Positions 8,698-23,162 are shown, counted from the stretch's first letter. The stretch: 64,000 nucleotides of DNA from Kitasatospora sp. SUK 42 (GCF_015776785.2 NZ_LFMD02000003.1:1-64000), one strand, 5' to 3'. The notes: generated from the letters alone by a model not told the origin. Translations and numbers: made by a program.

Positions 8698-8843
8698 TCA
8701 GGCAGCACCCCGGTTCGGCTCGTGCCCGGCCGGGGTGGGCCTCGCGGTCCGTGCCGGCCGGGGTTCTTCTCCAGACTGCACGGACATCGGCCGCCCGGCG
8801 ACCCCTTGGTCAGGGGGCATCCGGCCGCTCACTTGTACGGGCG

Positions 8844-9464
8844 TCATGGGCGTACCGGCCGCAGCGTACTCTCCAGAACGCCCGCCCACTGCCGGATCAC
8901 TCCGGAACGGCGCAGACTGTCGTCGGTCAGCAGGTTCGCCAGTCCCAGGCCGCGGGCGAGATCGAGGGTGGCCTGCACGGATTCACGCACGCCGGGGCGG
9001 CTCTCGTCGGCGTCCAGGAACTCCACGGCGGCCCGGTGGGCCTCCCGGCCGACGTGGCCCTCCAGGGCGACGATCCGCTCGCGCAGGCCCTCCTCGGTGG
9101 CGGCGGCGGTCCACAGGTGCAGGGCGGCGCGGAACAGCGGGCCGGTGTAGAGCCGGACGATCATGTCGACCACGGCGCGGGTGCGGTCGGGGCCGGCGGC
9201 CGGCAGCTCGTCCGCGTGGGCGCGGACGGCCGCCAGCCGCTCGGCGGTGACGTGCTCGACGGCCGCGGTGAAGAGTCCCTCGCGGGTCGGGAAGTGGTGC
9301 TGGGCCGCGCCCCGGGAGACGCCGGCGCGCTCGGCGACCACGGTGACGGTGGAGCCCTGCCAGCCCAGCTCGGCCAGGCACTCGACGGCGGCCGCGAGCA
9401 GCCGGGCCCTGGTCGCGCGGCTGCGGTCCTGTCTGGGGGTGCGGACGGCGGGGTGGCTGGTCAT
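8844..9464 (-). CDS. TetR-family regulator of the acyl-CoA catabolic block
   Basis: Repressor of 206 residues. The helix-turn-helix is at about residues 30-60 (STVTVVAERAGVSRGAAQHH), followed by a C-terminal TetR domain of the type found beside acyl-CoA catabolic genes (LWTAAATEEGLRERIVALEG). It is the last gene of a minus-strand run, 83 bases after the acyl-CoA ligase stop, and is probably co-transcribed. Related regulators respond to acyl-CoA intermediates of the pathway they control; that role is inferred from position only. Confidence 0.88.
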   Translation of the reverse strand: MTSHPAVRTPRQDRSRATRARLLAAAVECLAELGWQGSTVTVVAERAGVSRGAAQHHFPTREGLFTAAVEHVTAERLAAVRAHADELPAAGPDRTRAVVDMIVRLYTGPLFRAALHLWTAAATEEGLRERIVALEGHVGREAHRAAVEFLDADESRPGVRESVQATLDLARGLGLANLLTDDSLRRSGVIRQWAGVLESTLRPVRP

Positions 9465-9547
9465 GGCGGGCGGCGGTTCCTGTTCCGTTCGGGGCGCGGA
9501 GGGTCGATCCTCACAGACGGGCCGCGCTCTTCGTGCGCCGGGGCCGG

Positions 9548-11146
<1,599 letters not shown>

Positions 11147-11433
11147 CAAGGTATGCCTCCTAGACGGAAGTTGCCGCAGCAACAAAACTGGCGAGGGTTC
11201 GGTTCGAGGCGCGTTCAGGAGCATACGGACAGTAAGGGCGGTGGCTGGGCCATTGTGCGGAACCCGCGACGGCGCGTACGTGGCACGGTGGCCGCCGGGG
11301 CGCCCGAACGGGCGGCGCGCACCACGGCCGCCCGCCCCCTCGCCGTGGAGCGACCCCCGCGGGACCTGCCTCCTCCCCCCTCGCCGACGGCACGTGTTCA
11401 CCCTTCCGGAGGGCGCGGCACCCCCGGATGGAC
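11147..11433. promoter_or_regulatory. Intergenic region with candidate promoter and operator of the ligase gene
   Basis: This gap separates the ligase from the upstream dehydrogenase of the same strand, so the ligase and TetR genes may have their own promoter. A palindrome, GTTGC-CGCA-GCAAC (11170-11183), sits just before the AGGAGG of the ligase and could be an operator. I saw no clear -35/-10 pair and no coding sequence. Confidence 0.35.
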
Positions 11434-12606
11434 TCAGTAGGACTTCGGCAGGCCGAGGGTGTGCTGGGCGACGTAGTTGAGCACCATCTCCCGGCTGACC
11501 GGGGCGACCCGGCCGACCCGGGTGGCGGCGAGCAGCGCGCCGAGCCCGTACTCCTGGGTCAGGCCGTTGCCGCCGAGGGTCTGCACCGCCTGGTCGACGG
11601 TACGGGCGGCGGCCTCCCCGGCCGCGTACTTGGCCATGTTGGCGGCCTCCCCGGCGGCCAGGTCCTCGCCCGCGTCGTAGAGCAGCCCGGCCTTCTGGGT
11701 CATCAGCCGGGCCAGCTCGATCTCCACCGCGCACTGGGCGAGCGGGTGGGCCAGGCCCTGGTGGGCGCCGATCGGGGTGGACCAGACGGTGCGGGTCTTC
11801 GCGTACTCCACGGCCTTGCCGAGCGCCTGGCGGGCCAGGCCGAGCGAGAAGGCGGCGGTGAGGATCCGCTCGGGGTTGAGGCCGGCGAACAGTTGCAGCA
11901 GTCCGGCGTCCTCGTCGCCGACCAGGGAGTCGGCGGGCAGCCGGACGTCGTCCAGGAAGACCTGGAACTGCTTCTCGGGGGCGACGAGTTCCATCGGGAT
12001 CGGCCGGTACTCGAAGCCGGGGGTGTCGCGCGGGACGACGAACAGGCAGGGCTTGAGCCTGCCGGTGCGGGCGTCGTCGGTCCGGGCGACGAACAGCACG
12101 GCGTCGGAGTGGTCTATGCCGGAGACGAACACCTTGCGGCCGGTGAGCAGCCAGTCCTCGCCGTCGCGGCGGGCGACGGTGGAGATCCGGTGCGAGTTGC
12201 TCCCGGCGTCCGGCTCAGTGATGCCGAAGGCCATCCTGCGGCTGCCGTCGGCCAGTCCGGGCAGCCAGTGCCGCTTCTGCTCCTCGGTGCCGTAGCGGGC
12301 GATCACCGTGCCGCAGATCGCCGGGGAGACGATGAGCAGCAGCAGCGGGCAGCCGGCGGTGCCGAGTTCCTCCAGGACGATGGCGAGGTCGGTGATGCCG
12401 CCGCCTCCGCCGCCGTACTCGGCGGGCAGGTTGACGCCGAGGTAGCCGGCCTTTCCGGCCTCCGCCCACAGTTCTTCGGCGGGCTCGCCGGCCCGGGCCT
12501 TGGCGAGGTAGTAGGAGGAGCCGTAGCGGCGGCCGAGGTCGCCGACAGCCCGGCGCAGGGCGGTGCGTTCGGGGGTTTCGAGGAGCTGACTGCCGATGGT
12601 GGACAT
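11434..12606 (-). CDS. Acyl-CoA dehydrogenase of the carboxylase operon
   Basis: Flavoenzyme of 390 residues. The N-terminal helical domain, the beta domain with FGITEPDAGSNSHRISTVAR and the C-terminal domain ending LGGNGLTQEYGLG are all present. The usual catalytic IYEGT motif near the C-terminus is replaced by RVAPVSREMVLNYV, so the base glutamate is not at that position. It may be provided from another helix, as in isovaleryl-CoA-type enzymes, or activity may differ. It lies 46 bases downstream of the biotin carboxylase gene. By analogy with the citronellol/leucine pathways it would make the unsaturated acyl-CoA that the carboxylase uses. Confidence 0.88.
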   Translation of the reverse strand: MSTIGSQLLETPERTALRRAVGDLGRRYGSSYYLAKARAGEPAEELWAEAGKAGYLGVNLPAEYGGGGGGITDLAIVLEELGTAGCPLLLLIVSPAICGTVIARYGTEEQKRHWLPGLADGSRRMAFGITEPDAGSNSHRISTVARRDGEDWLLTGRKVFVSGIDHSDAVLFVARTDDARTGRLKPCLFVVPRDTPGFEYRPIPMELVAPEKQFQVFLDDVRLPADSLVGDEDAGLLQLFAGLNPERILTAAFSLGLARQALGKAVEYAKTRTVWSTPIGAHQGLAHPLAQCAVEIELARLMTQKAGLLYDAGEDLAAGEAANMAKYAAGEAAARTVDQAVQTLGGNGLTQEYGLGALLAATRVGRVAPVSREMVLNYVAQHTLGLPKSY

Positions 12607-12652
12607 GCGCGGGTCCTTCCTCAGGCTTCTCGGGGCTCGGAATTCTCGGGGC

Positions 12653-14614
12653 TCAGGCTTCCCGGGGGGCTCGGACGGTGGCGGGTTCGGCCGGTTCCGA
12701 GGGTTTGACGACGGCGAGCAGGGTGCCGAGTTCGACCTGCCGGCCGGGGGCGGCGAGGAGTTCGACGAGGGTGCCGTCGGCGGGGGCGTTGACGCGGTGC
12801 TCCATCTTCATCGCCTCCAGGACGAGCAGCGGCTGCCCGGCGGTGACGGCCTCGCCGACGGCGGCGCCGACGCGCACCACGGTGCCGGGCATCGGAGCGA
12901 GCAGCGCGCCGGGGTCGGTGCGGACGGCGGGGTCGGGGAAGCGCGGGAGGGCGGTGAGCGCGGTGCCGCCGGCCGGGGTGTCGACGTACACCCGGTCGCC
13001 GTAGCGGGCGATCCGGTAGGTGCGCCGGAGCCCGTCCTCCAGCAGGACGACCTGTTCGGGTGTGGCGCTGACGAGTTCGACGCCGGGGTGGTCCTCGGCC
13101 CGCAGGCCGGAGCGGGTGTGGCGGTAGCGGACCTCCGCCTCGGTGCCGTCGGCCGCCCGGTAGCGCCTGAGCTGCGGCTGGGAGGGCAGGTTGCGCCAGC
13201 CGGAGGGGAAGGCGCCCGGACGGGCGGCGGCGTCGGCGAGGGCGGCGGCCAGGGCGGCGCGCTCGACACCGTCCGCGGCCGGGGCGGTGAGTTCGGCGGC
13301 GTGCTCGGCGAGGAAGCCGGTGTGCAGGTGTTCGGCGAGGAAGGCCGGGTGCCGCAGCGCGTGGACCAGCAGCTCGCGGTTGGTGGCGGGCCCGTGGATC
13401 CGGGCGCGGGCCAGCGCGTCGGCCAGGCGGCGGGCGGCGGCCGCGCGGGTCGGCGCCCAGGCGATCACCTTGGCGAGCATCGCGTCGTAGTGCGGGGTGA
13501 TCTCGCCGCCGTCCGCGACACCGGAGTCCAGCCTGATCCCGGTGCCGGTGAACTCCCGGTGCGGGAGGGTGAGTTCGAAGCGGTGCAGGGTGCCGGTGGC
13601 GGGCTGCCAGTCCTTGGCCGGGTCCTCGGCGTACAGCCGGGCCTCGATCGCGTGGCCGGTGGTCGGCGGCGGGGTCGGTCCGGGCAGCTTCTCCCCTTCG
13701 GCCACGGCGAGTTGGAGCGCGACCAGGTCCAGACCGGTGACCGCCTCGGTGACCGGGTGCTCGACCTGGAGGCGGGTGTTCATCTCCAGGAAGAAGAACC
13801 GGCCGTCCTCGGCGAGCAGGAACTCGGCCGTCCCGGCGCCGGTGTAGCCGATCGCCCGGGCGGCGGCCGTGGCCGCCGCGTGCAGCCCGGCCCGTACGTC
13901 CGCCGGCAGGCCGGGGGCCGGGGCCTCCTCGACCACCTTCTGGTGCCGCCGCTGGAGCGAGCAGTCGCGGTCGCCGACCGCCCAGACCGTGCCGTGCGCG
14001 TCGGCCAGCAGCTGGACCTCCACGTGCCGCCCGGTGGGCAGGTAGCGCTCGCAGAACACCTCGTCCGAGCCGAAGGCCTTGGCCGCCTCGGCCCGGGCCG
14101 AGGCGAGTTCGGCGGGCAGGTCCGCGAGGTTCCGCACGACGCGCATGCCGCGGCCGCCGCCGCCCGCCGCGGCCTTCACCAGCACCGGCAGGTCGGCCTC
14201 GACCGGCTCGACGAGCGCGCCCAGGACGGGCACCCCGGCCTCGGCCATCAGGCGCTTGGCGGCGGTCTTGGAGCCCATCGCGGCGATCGCGGCCGGCGGC
14301 GGGCCGACCCAGAGCAGGCCGGCGTCCAGGACGGCCTGCGCGAACCCGGCGCTCTCGGACAGGAATCCGTACCCGGGGTGGACGGCGTCGGCCCCGGCCG
14401 CGAGCGCGGCGCGCACGATCAGCTCGCCGCGCAGGTAGGTGTCGGCGGGCGCGGCCCCGGGCAGCCGGACGGCGGCGTCGGCCTCGCGCACGTGCGGGGC
14501 GTCGGCGTCCGGGTCGGAGTGGACGGCGGTGGTCGCGATGCCGAGCTCCCGGCAGGTGCGGAACACCCGGCGGGCGATCTCGCCCCGGTTGGCGACCAGC
14601 AGGTTGGTGATCAC
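12653..14614 (-). CDS. Biotin-dependent acyl-CoA carboxylase, alpha subunit (biotin carboxylase + BCCP)
   Basis: Carries out ATP-dependent carboxylation of biotin and carries the biotin itself. The protein has 653 residues. The biotin carboxylase domain (1-450) has the N-terminal LLVANRGEIARRVFRTCREL, the ATP-grasp loop KAAAGGGGRGMRVV and the active-site FLEMNTRLQVEHPVTEAVTG. A linker follows (450-570). The biotinyl domain carries EAMKMEH with the modified lysine at residue 603. This architecture matches the methylcrotonyl-/geranyl-CoA carboxylase alpha group rather than the AccA of fatty acid synthesis. The start is GTG after GAGAGG, eight bases after the beta-subunit stop. Confidence 0.93.
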   Translation of the reverse strand: MITNLLVANRGEIARRVFRTCRELGIATTAVHSDPDADAPHVREADAAVRLPGAAPADTYLRGELIVRAALAAGADAVHPGYGFLSESAGFAQAVLDAGLLWVGPPPAAIAAMGSKTAAKRLMAEAGVPVLGALVEPVEADLPVLVKAAAGGGGRGMRVVRNLADLPAELASARAEAAKAFGSDEVFCERYLPTGRHVEVQLLADAHGTVWAVGDRDCSLQRRHQKVVEEAPAPGLPADVRAGLHAAATAAARAIGYTGAGTAEFLLAEDGRFFFLEMNTRLQVEHPVTEAVTGLDLVALQLAVAEGEKLPGPTPPPTTGHAIEARLYAEDPAKDWQPATGTLHRFELTLPHREFTGTGIRLDSGVADGGEITPHYDAMLAKVIAWAPTRAAAARRLADALARARIHGPATNRELLVHALRHPAFLAEHLHTGFLAEHAAELTAPAADGVERAALAAALADAAARPGAFPSGWRNLPSQPQLRRYRAADGTEAEVRYRHTRSGLRAEDHPGVELVSATPEQVVLLEDGLRRTYRIARYGDRVYVDTPAGGTALTALPRFPDPAVRTDPGALLAPMPGTVVRVGAAVGEAVTAGQPLLVLEAMKMEHRVNAPADGTLVELLAAPGRQVELGTLLAVVKPSEPAEPATVRAPREA

Positions 14615-14622
14615 GTGACCTC

Positions 14623-16217
<1,595 letters not shown>

Positions 16218-16221
<4 letters not shown>

Positions 16222-17924
16222 AGCAGAACCTCCGGGATGTCGAGGTGCCGGGAGCGCAGCCACTCCCCCAGGGCCTTGGCCTGCGGGTCGAAGCGGTGCT
16301 GGGCGGCGACGCCCTCGCCGAGCAGGCCGTTGATGGTGAAGTTGACCGCCCTGAGCTTCGGCAGCAGGTGCCGGGCGATGGGCAACTCGGCGGTCTCGGG
16401 GAGGAGTTCGCGCAACCTGTCGACGGTGAGGGTGTGCGCCAGCCAGCGCCAGCCGTCCTCGCCGCGGGCCCAGACGCCGAGGTTGGCGTCGCCGCCCTTG
16501 TCGCCGCTGCGGGCTCCGAGCACCAGGCCGAGCGGGGCGCGGCGGGTCGGGCCGGCGGGGAGCGGTTCGGGCAACTCCGCTGCCGCTTCACCCGGTTGGG
16601 CGGTGACGGGAGCAGGTGGGACGGCGATCCGGCGGCCGTCCGGCAGAACGGCGGTGTGCTCGACCAGCTCGGCGTCGACGTACGCGGCGGTGAACACCCC
16701 GTACGGCGCGCCCGGGCCGGGCGGGGCGGTGAGGTGGAAGCCCGGGTATCCGGCGAGACCCAACTCCACGGCCGTCTTGCCGAGTTCGCGCCCGACCCTG
16801 GCGGCGTCCGGGTCGCGGGCGGTCAGCCGGAGCAGGGCGGAGGCGGCCTCCTCGGTGGCGGCGTCCGGGTGGTCGGTGCGGGCGAGCGTCCAGCGCAGTT
16901 CGGCCGGACGGGCCCCGGTCGGCAGCGCGGCCTCGAACTGCCGTCGCACCAGGGCGGCCTTGGCCTCGACGTCCAGGCCGGTGAGCACGAACACCACCTC
17001 GCCCAGGTGGCCGCCCAGACGGTTGAGGCCGACCTTCAGGGTGGGCGGCGGGGCCTCGCCGCGCACGCCGTCGATCCGCACCCGGTCCGGACCCTCCTCG
17101 GCGAGCCGGACGGTGTCCAGCCGGGCGGTGACGTCCGGGCCGGGGTAGTGCGATCCGCCGGTCTCGTAAAGGAGTTGGGCGGTGACGGTGCCGATGGTGA
17201 CGGCGCCGCCGGTGCCGGGGTGCTTGGTGATCACGCTGGAGCCGTCGGCGTGCAGTTCGGCGAGCGGGAAGCCGGGGTGGTCCACGTCGTGTTCGCGGAA
17301 GAAGGCGTAGTTGCCGCCCGTCGCCTGCGCCCCGCACTCCAGGACGTGCCCGGCGACCACCGCCCCGGCCAGGGCGTCCAGATCGGCGGGCGTCCAGCCG
17401 AAGTGGGCGATGCCCGGACCGGCGACCAGCGCGGCATCGGTGACCCGACCGGTCACCACCACGTCCGCGCCCTCGGCCAGGCAGGCGGCGACACCGAACG
17501 CCCCGAGGTAGGCGTTGGCCGCCAACAGCCCGTCGGGCAGGCCGAGTTCGGCCCGGCGCGACAGCAGGTCGTCGCCCTCGACGTGGGCCACGGCCGCCTC
17601 GACACCCAGCCGCCCGGCCAACCCCCGCAGCTCCTCGGCGAGTCGGGCCGGGTTGAGCCCGCCCGCGTTCACCACGATCCGCACCCCGCGCTCGCGCGCC
17701 AGGCCGAGGCACTCCTCCATCTGCCGCAGGAACGTCCGGGCGTAGCCGAGCGACGGGTCCTTCAACCGGTCCCGGGCCAGGATGAGCATGGTCAGCTCGG
17801 CGAGGTAGTCCCCGGTGAGCACGTCCAGCGGCCCACCCGTGAGCATCTCCCGCACCGCCGCGAAGCGGTCCCCGTAGAACCCCGAGGCGTTGCCGATCCG
17901 CAGTACCGAGCGTTCGCGCGCCAA
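16218..17924 (-). CDS. AtuA-like acyclic terpene utilisation protein (DUF1446)
   Basis: Protein of 568 residues. It has an N-terminal AtuA/DUF1446 domain (about 5-350; VLRIGNASGFYGDRFAAVRE, VTGRVTDAALVAGPGIAHFG) and a C-terminal domain with the hallmark GARSGDKGGDANLGVWAR. In Pseudomonas, AtuA is needed for citronellol/geraniol catabolism, but its reaction is not established. Here it leads the operon, followed by carboxylase beta and alpha and a dehydrogenase, the same partners as in the atu system; AtuB- and AtuE-type genes are not in the window. The start is TTG preceded by GGGGAGG; the Met-free N-terminus LARERSVLRIGN fits homologs. Confidence 0.85.
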
Positions 17925-18260
17925 TGCGCCTCCCCTGCCGGTGGGTTGACGGCGCCCCGCGGGCACCGCCGGGCAGCAGCGTGGCACCGGCCGAAGAAAA
18001 AAGCAATCATGCCTGCTTGTTTTCCAGGGCCGGGCTCGCGCCGCCCGGTCCGCGCGCACCGGTGGAGAAAGGGCCCGTGCGGGTGGATCGACAGGGGCTC
18101 CGGCCGGGCGACTGCTCCCACCGTTCCCCTGCGGGATGCCGTGCGGTTGCCGGTAGTTGCCACGCCCGTGACCCGCGAGCCGAAGGGTGCTTCGACCACA
18201 GAAGATGCGCACGACGCAACCATTGACCCGGAGTCAGTGATTCCGAAAGGATGCGCAACC
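17925..18260. promoter_or_regulatory. Divergent promoter region, AtuA operon / NlpC gene, with inverted repeat
   Basis: This 336-base non-coding stretch lies between divergent genes. The inverted repeat AAGCA-ATCATGCC-TGCTT (18001-18018), flanked by A and T runs, lies 77 bases before the AtuA-like start. It is the most AT-rich spot locally and a good candidate operator/promoter for the catabolic operon. Towards the NlpC gene I see AAAGGA before its ATG but no confident promoter or riboswitch. Confidence 0.45.
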
Positions 18261-19496
18261 ATGACTACGCGCGTAAACCTTCTGTCGCGACGGCTCGTTG
18301 CACCCTTACGATGGGCTGCCCTGCTGTCACTGCTGGTGTCGGTCGGAGTGTTCTTCGCCGGCGCCGGCGAGGCCCAGGCGGCGCCCGCCTGCGGGGTCCT
18401 CTCCACCGGTGCGGCGTCGCAGGCGACCGCCGCCGTACGCTCCGCCTGCGGGCTGATAGGCACCCCGTACTCGTGGGGCGGCGGCCACGGCTCCCAGCCC
18501 GGCCCGACGTACGGCCTCTGCGACCCCTCCAACGGTGCGCCCGACGACTGCAACGTCCGCGGCCTGGACTGCTCGGGCATGGTCCGCTACGCCTACGACC
18601 TGGCCGTCGGCGAGGACGTCATCAACGGCACCACCCGGACCCAGTGGCCGACCTCCCGGGCGGTCGCCCGCTACTACCGGGCGGACGGGACGGCACCGCT
18701 GCTCCCCGGCGACCTGGTGTACTTCGGCGGCACCGCCTCCACCATCCACCACGTCGCGATGTACCTCGGGCAGGGCTGGATCGTCGAGGCCCCCTACTCC
18801 GGCGGCTACGTCCAGGTGGCGGCGCTCTCCTCGCACGGCGACTACTACGGCGCCATCCGGCTGTACGGCCCCGGCAGCCCCACCCCGACGCCGCCCACGA
18901 CGCCGACCCCTCCCCCGTCGAACAGCGGCCAGTACTGGGTGGACACCCTCTCCAACGCGCCCGTGTACGGCTCCCCGACCTCCACCACCAGCACCGGGAC
19001 GCTGTACCAGGGCACGAACTACGTCTACTGCAAGGCCTGGGGCCGCGAGATGTCCAACGGCAGCAGCTACAACCACTGGTGGTTGAAGACGGACCCCGAC
19101 GTCGGCCCCGGCGGCCAGTGGGTGTCCGCGTTCTACCTCTCGCGCTGGGGCAACGACACCGCCAAGGACAACAACGGCACGACCATCCCCACCTGCCCGG
19201 GCGGCGGCACCCCGCCGGCCACCGGCAAGTACTGGGTGGACACCTTCGCCAACGCGAGCGTCTACGCCTCGCCGACCTCCACCAACGCCACCGGGACGCT
19301 GTACCAGGGCACGGTCTACGTCTACTGCAAGGCCTGGGGCCGCGAGATGTCCAACGGCAGCAGCTACAACCACTGGTGGTTGAGGACCGACGCCGACGGG
19401 GGCCCCGCCGGCCAGTGGGTGTCCGCTTTCTACCTCTCGCGCTGGGGCAACGACACCGCCAAGGACAACAACGGCACGACCATCCCCGACTGCTAG
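18261..19496 (+). CDS. Secreted NlpC/P60 cell-wall hydrolase with two SH3-like repeats
   Basis: Exported peptidoglycan endopeptidase of 411 residues. The signal peptide spans 1-40 (cleavage after AQA), and the NlpC/P60 domain about 55-202. The catalytic Cys104 is in GLDCSGMVRYAYDL and the active-site histidine in IHHVAMYLG (163/164). A Pro/Thr linker (PTPTPPTTPTPPP) leads to two 89-residue repeats (224-312 and 323-411) that begin YWVDT and share the block VYCKAWGREMSNGSSYNHWW. The repeats look like SH3-type wall-binding modules. The start is ATG nine bases after AAAGGA. The enzyme likely cleaves peptide stems during growth; its neighbours give no further clue. Confidence 0.9.
   Translation: MTTRVNLLSRRLVAPLRWAALLSLLVSVGVFFAGAGEAQAAPACGVLSTGAASQATAAVRSACGLIGTPYSWGGGHGSQPGPTYGLCDPSNGAPDDCNVRGLDCSGMVRYAYDLAVGEDVINGTTRTQWPTSRAVARYYRADGTAPLLPGDLVYFGGTASTIHHVAMYLGQGWIVEAPYSGGYVQVAALSSHGDYYGAIRLYGPGSPTPTPPTTPTPPPSNSGQYWVDTLSNAPVYGSPTSTTSTGTLYQGTNYVYCKAWGREMSNGSSYNHWWLKTDPDVGPGGQWVSAFYLSRWGNDTAKDNNGTTIPTCPGGGTPPATGKYWVDTFANASVYASPTSTNATGTLYQGTVYVYCKAWGREMSNGSSYNHWWLRTDADGGPAGQWVSAFYLSRWGNDTAKDNNGTTIPDC
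18930..19493 (+). repeat. Two near-identical 267-bp in-gene repeats
   Basis: Copies at 18930-19196 and 19227-19493 encode the two SH3-like modules. The central and distal parts are almost identical at DNA level, including the VYCKAWGREMSNGSSY block. This points to a recent tandem duplication or ongoing gene conversion within the gene. Confidence 0.9.
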
Positions 19497-19503
19497 CAGG
19501 GGC

Positions 19504-19538
19504 GGTCCGGCCGGCGACGACCCGTTGCCGGCCGGACC
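19504..19538 (+). terminator. Hairpin terminator after the NlpC gene
   Basis: GGTCCGGCCGGC pairs perfectly with GCCGGCCGGACC around an 11-base loop; no T-run follows. Confidence 0.65.
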
Positions 19539-19590
19539 GATCAGGACTACCGGTCCGATCAGGACTGCTGAACCGATCAGGATTCGAGAA
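19537..19590 (+). repeat. Three 18-bp tandem repeats upstream of the VOC gene
   Basis: Three head-to-tail 18-base units begin CCGATCAGGACT, CCGATCAGGACT and CCGATCAGGATT, each followed by six variable bases. They end 35 bases before the VOC start, just upstream of its likely -10 (TAGCGT, 19613-19618). Their regular spacing and position suggest binding sites for a regulator, or a replication-slippage product. Confidence 0.7.
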
Positions 19591-19625
19591 GCGCCGGAAC
19601 GGCGGCCCCGCCTAGCGTTGCGGCC

Positions 19626-20039
19626 ATGAGCGACATCACCATCCACTGGACCTTCCTCCCCCACACCGACCCCGAGGCCTCCCTCGCCTTCTACCGCGAC
19701 CTGCTCGGCTTCGAGGTCCGCAACGACGTCGGCGGCGGCCCGATGCGCTGGATCACCGTCGGCCCCGCCGACCAGCCCGGCGTCTCGCTGGTGCTGGAGC
19801 CGCCCTTCGCCGACCCGGGCATCACCGAGGGGGAACGGCGTACCATCACCGAGATGATGGCCAAGGGGACGCACGCCCGGCTGGTGCTCGCCACCGCTGA
19901 CCTGGACGGGGTGTTCGACCGGCTGAAGTCCGGTGGCGCCGAGCTCGTCCAGGAGCCGACCCTGCAGCCGTACGGCATCCGCGACTGCGCCTTCCGCGAC
20001 CCCGCGGGCAACATGATCCGCTTCAACGAGGTGCGCTGA
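19626..20039 (+). CDS. VOC-family (glyoxalase/bleomycin-resistance-like) protein
   Basis: Protein of 137 residues with the two-module beta-alpha-beta-beta-beta fold. It starts with ITIHWTFLPHTDPEASLAFY and DLLGFEVRNDV and ends with FRDPAGNMIRFNEV, whose final acidic residue usually binds metal. The first metal-ligand position is His (IHW). It could be a lyase/isomerase, a dioxygenase or an antibiotic-sequestering protein. TAGCGT seven bases before the ATG and the absence of a ribosome site suggest a leaderless transcript. A UvrA-type ATPase gene lies 107 bases downstream on the same strand; that pairing recalls drug self-protection modules. Confidence 0.85.
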   Translation: MSDITIHWTFLPHTDPEASLAFYRDLLGFEVRNDVGGGPMRWITVGPADQPGVSLVLEPPFADPGITEGERRTITEMMAKGTHARLVLATADLDGVFDRLKSGGAELVQEPTLQPYGIRDCAFRDPAGNMIRFNEVR

Positions 20040-20045
20040 GCCCCC

Positions 20046-20076
20046 GCCCGCCCCGGCGTCGACCGCCGGGGCGGGC
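20046..20076 (+). terminator. Hairpin between VOC and UvrA-like genes
   Basis: GCCCGCCCCGGCG pairs with CGCCGGGGCGGGC around TCGAC. It has no T-run, so it may attenuate rather than stop transcription into the next gene. Confidence 0.55.
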
Positions 20077-20146
20077 CTGCGTCCACCTGCCCGACCACTC
20101 ACCCGACCCCACCTGCCCGCCCGACCGACAGGGAGCGAAGACAACG

Positions 20147-22522
<2,376 letters not shown>

Positions 22523-22530
22523 GCACGGCG

Positions 22531-22569
22531 ACGGCCCTCCCGTACGGGAGCTCCGTACGGGAGGGCCGT
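22531..22569. terminator. Strong bidirectional terminator
   Basis: A 17-bp perfect stem (ACGGCCCTCCCGTACGG and its complement) with loop GAGCT, between convergent uvrA-like and acetyltransferase genes. Confidence 0.85.
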
Positions 22570-22576
22570 GCGGAGC

Positions 22577-23086
22577 TCATTCCAGCGGGAGGGCCATCTC
22601 CAGGATCCGGGCCTCCCGGTCCAGCACGTACGGCGTCTCGCCGCCGGTGTACGCGAAGCCGCGCCGCCGGTAGAAGGCGGCGGCGCGGTGGTTGGCCTCG
22701 TGCACCCCGAGCAGCATCCGCCCGGCGCGCCGGACCCGGGCCCAGGCGAGGACGGCGTCCAACAGGGCGTCGGCGACGCCGAGTTCGCGGCCGCGGTGCG
22801 CCGGGTCCACCCAGACGCCGATCAGGTCGACGGCCCGGGGGTGCTCCCCGTTCGGGACCGACAGCATGGTGCCGACCCACTCGCCGGTGTCGTCCACCGC
22901 GACCAGGCCGATCTTGTCGGGCTCGTTGACCCAGTTCGTCCGGGCCCGCCAGTTGCCCTCGCCCTGGTGCCGGGCGTACTCGTAGGGCTCGCCGAACGCC
23001 ATGGGGGTGTCGAGGAGTTGGGCCAGCCGCACCTTCCGCAGCCGCTGCCAGTCCTCGCGCCCGATCCGCTCGATCCGGTACGCCAC
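22577..23086 (-). CDS. GNAT-family N-acetyltransferase
   Basis: Acetyl-CoA-dependent transferase of 169 residues. The GNAT core is IGVWVDPAHRGRELGVADAL (acetyl-CoA loop), then LLGVHEANHRAAAFYRRRGF and a closing strand ending ILEMALPLE. The start is GTG (VAYRIERIGRED), preceded by a G-rich site. The substrate is unknown; small molecules, antibiotics and protein N-termini are all possible for this group. Confidence 0.85.
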   Translation of the reverse strand: MAYRIERIGREDWQRLRKVRLAQLLDTPMAFGEPYEYARHQGEGNWRARTNWVNEPDKIGLVAVDDTGEWVGTMLSVPNGEHPRAVDLIGVWVDPAHRGRELGVADALLDAVLAWARVRRAGRMLLGVHEANHRAAAFYRRRGFAYTGGETPYVLDREARILEMALPLE

Positions 23087-23162
23087 GTCCGCCCCCGCTC
23101 CGCGATCCCGCCTCCGCCGCCGGCCGTCACCGGTGGCGGAGGCAGGATAACCGCAGGTCGGG

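Noticed and set aside
17935..18260. Possible c-di-AMP (ydaO) riboswitch before the NlpC gene
   Set aside because: Wall hydrolase genes of Streptomyces often carry one, but I could not find its conserved GGGGAACC / GGGUGAA / CCGAACCCG blocks here.
20041..20146. Small gene between VOC and UvrA-like genes
   Set aside because: The gap is taken up by a GC-rich hairpin; no start with a ribosome site and no coding bias.
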